From Eudoraea sp. (GTDB lineage Bacteria > Bacteroidota > Bacteroidia > Flavobacteriales > Flavobacteriaceae): a stretch of 8,360 nt of DNA. The stretch is from assembly GCA_024642325.1 (NCBI GenBank), contig JAHEBI010000082.1:1-8360 (forward strand), in the 5' to 3' direction. Positions 6,588 through 8,360 of this stretch are shown here, piece after piece. The notes under the pieces are model-generated. The model made no database searches and had not been told where the DNA came from. It worked only from the letters and a program-made list of their open reading frames with translations. The stretch's first letter is position 1. Every line of letters starts with the position of its first letter. Both the position numbers and the translations under genes were made by a program.

Positions 6588-6683
6588 TCACCATAACAAC
6601 AGACTATTCTTAAAAAACTCTTTTAGTGAGCCACCGCTAACTTCTATTTCAACGTCTGCGGTATGCTTCACCAAATTGTTCAT
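6588..6683 (-). pseudogene. Truncated archease N-terminus (remnant)
   Basis: A 31-codon frame starts with an ATG that overlaps the methyltransferase TGA as ATGA. It reads N-N-L-V-K-H-T-A-D-V-E-I-E-V-S-G-G-S-L-K-E-F-F-K-N-S-L-L and stops at 6588. The H-T-A-D-[VI]-x-[IM], G-[GD]-S-L-x-E-x-F pattern is the hallmark start of archease (SHS2 fold), which activates the RNA ligase RtcB and is about 140 residues long. Only the first fifth remains. In the 57 bases between this stop and the phosphoribosyltransferase stop, no minus-strand frame continues the family, so the rest was deleted rather than just frameshifted. The preserved codons and coupling suggest recent loss and a former methyltransferase-archease operon, perhaps with RtcB beyond. 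Identification is by motif recognition over about 24 residues. Confidence 0.65.
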
Positions 6684-7318
6684 TTCTTTATTGCTTTTAC
6701 CGTTACAAATGAACCTTCCCCATATCCTGCTTTGGGAACCTGCACTTCCCTGATATCTTCCATGTTACCAAAAATGGTCTGATTGTACACCAAACCCTTG
6801 AATCCGGCACTTTTAAGTAATTTGGTCAATCGGTCAACAGTATAAAACCTGGCATTTCCATAAAAATTACTATTGTCTTTTTTGGCTATATATTGTTGGG
6901 CCACACTGCGTTCCTCGTCCAAAAACCCAATAATAATAGCCCCATTGGGTTTAAGCACTCTATGTGCTTCCTGGATAGCTCTTTTTACATCGGAAAGAAA
7001 ACAGACCGTGACAAAGAGAACAAAATCGAACTGTAATGCCGCATAGGGTAAATGTTCGGCAGTCCCTTCCATGATTTCAATTCCTCTTTTTATGGCTTTT
7101 GCCGCCATCTCCCTTGAAGGTTCTATACCTTCCTTAATGCCCAGAGGCATTGAAAACCTCCCGGTACCAAGCCCAACTTCTATTCCGGAAATGTTTTGAG
7201 GAAGCTCCAGCAATTGCTCCTGCAGGGCCAAAACTTCTGATTGATAGACCTCTGGATGATCATCGTACCATTTTTCATACTGAGACACATGAGTGTCAAA
7301 TGTTGCTGTAGTTGCCAT
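6680..7318 (-). CDS. Class I SAM-dependent methyltransferase
   Basis: The 212-residue protein has the Rossmann-type methyltransferase core. Motif I is I-E-V-G-L-G-T-G-R-F at 45-54, the acidic residue ending strand 2 is Glu66 in G-I-E-P-S, and the adenine-side loop is G-T-A-E-H-L-P-Y at 85-92. Strand 4 is F-D-F-V-L-F-V-T-V at 97-105, and the post-motif helix and strand read E-A-H-R-V-L-K-P-N-G-A-I-I-I-G at 117-131. This is the Methyltransf_11 (UbiE/small-molecule) type; the substrate cannot be assigned. F-Y-T-V-D-R-L-T-K-L-L-K-S-A-G-F at 158-173 is the usual C-terminal helix. Operator-like site 3 is centred 53 bases upstream of the ATG at 7318, close to the class II activation distance. The stop overlaps the archease remnant's ATG. 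Similar methyltransferases occur beside hydrolase/phosphoribosyltransferase/archease genes in other bacteria, as I recall. Confidence 0.87.
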   Translation of the reverse strand: MATTATFDTHVSQYEKWYDDHPEVYQSEVLALQEQLLELPQNISGIEVGLGTGRFSMPLGIKEGIEPSREMAAKAIKRGIEIMEGTAEHLPYAALQFDFVLFVTVCFLSDVKRAIQEAHRVLKPNGAIIIGFLDEERSVAQQYIAKKDNSNFYGNARFYTVDRLTKLLKSAGFKGLVYNQTIFGNMEDIREVQVPKAGYGEGSFVTVKAIKK

Positions 7319-7363
7319 ATCTTCTATTTTTACCTCAATATGACAAGAATAAGGGAAATGCTA

Positions 7364-7379
7364 AATGACCTAAATCAGT
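7364..7379. promoter_or_regulatory. CRP/FNR-type palindrome, site 3
   Basis: AATGACCTAAATCAGT matches the shared TGACCTNNATCA core and lies just upstream of the methyltransferase. The centre is 53 bases before the ATG, which would put a transcription start about 12 bases ahead of the codon if the site acts from -41.5. Confidence 0.6.
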
Positions 7380-7436
7380 CAGGTGGATTTTAACATACAA
7401 TTGTACTATTCTTTAAATAGAGCCTCAAAAAATTGA

Positions 7437-7483
7437 CAAAATAAAAGATACTGCCCAAAGCTGATATCAGACTTTGAGCGGCA
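7437..7483 (-). terminator. Hairpin with T-rich tail after dodecin
   Basis: Bases 7452-7483 can fold. TGCC (7452-7455) pairs with GGCA (7480-7483), CAAAG (7456-7460) with CTTTG (7472-7476), and CTG with CAG around an ATAT loop. There is one bulged base, and an AGC bulge on the other arm. On the minus strand the hairpin begins 27 bases after the dodecin stop and is followed by a T-rich run (TATCTTTTATTTTG). This is the layout of an intrinsic terminator, though the stem is imperfect and AT-rich. Confidence 0.45.
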
Positions 7484-7509
7484 TTTTATGTAAACCAAAC
7501 AAGAACCTG

Positions 7510-7713
7510 TTAATCCATGATACCAAAAGTAACCTTGGTATTTACCCGATATTCAGTAATCTTGTTGTCCTTTACACTCACTTGCATGTCCTGTACATAA
7601 ACTGATTTAATGTTTTTTACCGTTTTTGAAGCTTCCCTGATAACATTCTGCACGGCATCCTCGAAACTCTCAGTGGAGTTGCCTAAAACTTCTATTACTT
7701 TTAATACTGACAT
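7510..7713 (-). CDS. Dodecin family protein (variant flavin site)
   Basis: The 67-residue protein has the full dodecin length and pattern: K-V-I-E-V-L-G-N-S-T-E-S-F-E-D-A-V at 5-21, a central helix to about 33, then V-Y-V-Q-D strand and I-T-E-Y-R-V-N-T-K-V-T-F at 52-63. Dodecins form 12-subunit spheres that bind and store flavins. In Halobacterium salinarum, Trp36 and Gln55 stack on and contact the isoalloxazine ring. Aligning by eye, those positions are Ser37 and Arg56 here, so this belongs to the Trp-less branch and may bind flavin differently, bind another ligand, or not bind flavin. The gene is divergent from the PPOX-like gene across 326 bases that carry three operator-like sites, and a terminator-like hairpin follows it. 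Confidence 0.9.
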   Translation of the reverse strand: MSVLKVIEVLGNSTESFEDAVQNVIREASKTVKNIKSVYVQDMQVSVKDNKITEYRVNTKVTFGIMD

Positions 7714-7754
7714 AATTAATTTTTTTTAGTGTTAATAAATTTGGCAAGTCTTTT

Positions 7755-7766
7755 AACAGGCCTGTT
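7755..7766. repeat. Perfect 12-base palindrome AACAGGCCTGTT
   Basis: The dyad is perfect and its GC-rich centre stands out in AT-rich DNA, 42 bases upstream of the dodecin ATG. It could be an operator for a second regulator of dodecin. It differs from the CRP/FNR-type sites, and a chance origin is not excluded. Confidence 0.3.
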
Positions 7767-7863
7767 TTCTTAAAGTAAATTGCCATTTTGGTTTACTCTT
7801 ATCCCTGCGGCCCAGGTTCTGGTGAATATCTAACCAAAAGTATTTGTATACTCGGCACTTCAC

Positions 7864-7879
7864 AATGACCTTGATCATT
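7864..7879. promoter_or_regulatory. CRP/FNR-type palindrome, site 4
   Basis: AATGACCTTGATCATT has perfect arms (AATGA/TCATT) around six bases and is the closest match to the shared consensus. Its centre is about 158 bases upstream of dodecin and 168 bases upstream of the PPOX-like ATG, and 58 bases from site 5. Confidence 0.6.
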
Positions 7880-7920
7880 CCAGGGTTTTTTCATTTAGAC
7901 ATTCTCTGTATATCCTATAG

Positions 7921-7938
7921 ATGTGACATAAATCACAT
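7921..7938. promoter_or_regulatory. CRP/FNR-type palindrome, site 5 (TGTGA-N6-TCACA)
   Basis: ATGTGACATAAATCACAT has perfect 6-base arms and contains an exact TGTGA-N6-TCACA, the half-sites used by CRP-family regulators. Its core TGACATAAATCA aligns with the other sites. The centre is 110 bases upstream of the PPOX-like ATG. Confidence 0.62.
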
Positions 7939-7967
7939 GCTTATAATTTTACTATTTATCCTGGCTA

Positions 7968-7983
7968 ACTGATTTGCATCATT
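7968..7983. promoter_or_regulatory. Weaker CRP/FNR-type palindrome, site 6
   Basis: ACTGATTTGCATCATT keeps the TGA-N6-TCA arms and the right half ATCATT but lacks the C after TGA seen in the other five. It resembles an FNR half-site pair (TGAT-N4-ATCA). The centre is 64 bases before the PPOX-like ATG, the best placed of the three sites in this gap. Confidence 0.35.
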
Positions 7984-8039
7984 CCATTAGTTTTCTCTAC
8001 ATACTAAATTTGTGTTTAAAGGGTCACTAATATATAAAG

Positions 8040-8360
8040 ATGGCTTCTGTCAAAAATGTTGTCATGATAAAAACTTTGGAAACCACGGAATGTATCGAAC
8101 TATTGAACAATAATTATATTGGGCATTTGGCATTCATAGCACAAAAGGAACCTTTTGTAATACCCATTACCTATTATTATGATCAGGCAAATAATACAAT
8201 AATCGGTTATTCTGCCGAAGGACATAAAATTGAAGCTATGCGGGAAAATGTTATAGTCTCACTCCAGGTTGAGGAAGTAACGTCCGTTAACAAATGGCGA
8301 TCTGTACGCGCACAAGGTACATTTGAAGAACTTCAGGGTATTGATGCAAAGTATCTATTG
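8040..8360 (+). CDS. Pyridoxamine-5'-phosphate-oxidase-like FMN-binding protein (partial, cut by window end)
   Basis: The first 107 residues are present and the frame is open to the window edge. C-I-E-L-L-N-N-N-Y-I-G-H-L-A-F at 18-32, P-F-V-I-P-I-T-Y-Y-Y-D at 38-48, G-H-K-I-E-A-M-R-E-N at 61-70 and W-R-S-V-R-A-Q-G at 86-93 are the signature blocks of the Pyridox_ox_2/NimA-like branch of the split-barrel flavoproteins. Members bind FMN, sometimes haem or F420, and many are uncharacterised; relatives include nitroimidazole-resistance proteins. Translation may begin at ATG 8040 or at the internal ATG 8064, where most relatives begin. Three operator-like palindromes lie in the upstream gap shared with dodecin, another flavin-linked family. 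Confidence 0.82.
   Translation, partial: MASVKNVVMIKTLETTECIELLNNNYIGHLAFIAQKEPFVIPITYYYDQANNTIIGYSAEGHKIEAMRENVIVSLQVEEVTSVNKWRSVRAQGTFEELQGIDAKYLL

Larger units (their letters stand above)
7714..8039. other. Divergent regulatory region between dodecin and PPOX-like gene
   Basis: This 326-base spacer holds the promoters of both divergent genes. It contains three TGA-N6-TCA palindromes (7864-7879, 7921-7938, 7968-7983) in its right half, and a separate 12-base palindrome at 7755-7766 nearer dodecin. I see no coding sequence and no clear match to the Bacteroidota TAnnTTTG promoter box. Confidence 0.55.

Noticed and set aside
6559..6753. Open frame of 64 codons on the plus strand
   Set aside because: It covers the archease remnant and the methyltransferase 3' end on the other strand; those readings match protein families and this one does not.

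Overview
The window looks like chromosome of a Bacteroidota bacterium, most likely a flavobacterium (Flavobacteriaceae). The evidence is low-GC DNA, AT-rich spacers, a PorP/SprF-type outer-membrane protein next to a TPR/PD40 protein (a pairing typical of the gliding and type IX secretion lineage), and protein signatures of that group. No rRNA, tRNA, CRISPR array, transposase or phage gene is visible.

Left part (1-3715): an AT-rich non-coding edge with a TetR-type operator-like dyad, then two minus-strand envelope genes. In transcription order these are a secreted TPR + PD40 (WD40-like beta-propeller) protein and a PorP/SprF-like beta-barrel protein with a long C-terminal extension (coiled coil, linker, SPOR-like domain). 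The PD40 protein lacks the OmpA-type peptidoglycan-binding domain usual in such proteins. The SPOR-like domain on the barrel partner could supply a wall contact instead.

Middle (3716-5100): a 564-bp AT-rich gap, then a THEM6-like hotdog-fold (putative thioesterase) gene on the plus strand. Its stop codon overlaps the stop of a small minus-strand gene of unknown function (about 70 aa).

Right part (5100-8360): a cluster that resembles a stress or low-oxygen accessory regulon. It holds an alpha/beta hydrolase overlapping a PRPP-dependent phosphoribosyltransferase, a class I methyltransferase, a dodecin, and the start of a pyridoxamine-5'-phosphate-oxidase-like (FMN-binding) protein cut by the window end. 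The promoter-side gaps of these genes carry five strong and one weaker copies of one palindrome, consensus AATGACCTNNATCATT (TGA-N6-TCA arms, CRP/FNR type). No copy was found in the spacers of the left part. This suggests one CRP/FNR-family regulator, encoded elsewhere, controls the set.

Between the convergent phosphoribosyltransferase and methyltransferase genes is a 31-codon remnant that reads as the N-terminus of archease, the RtcB RNA-ligase activator. Its ATG overlaps the methyltransferase stop as ATGA, so it was probably once a full gene translated together with the methyltransferase and has since lost its 3' part.
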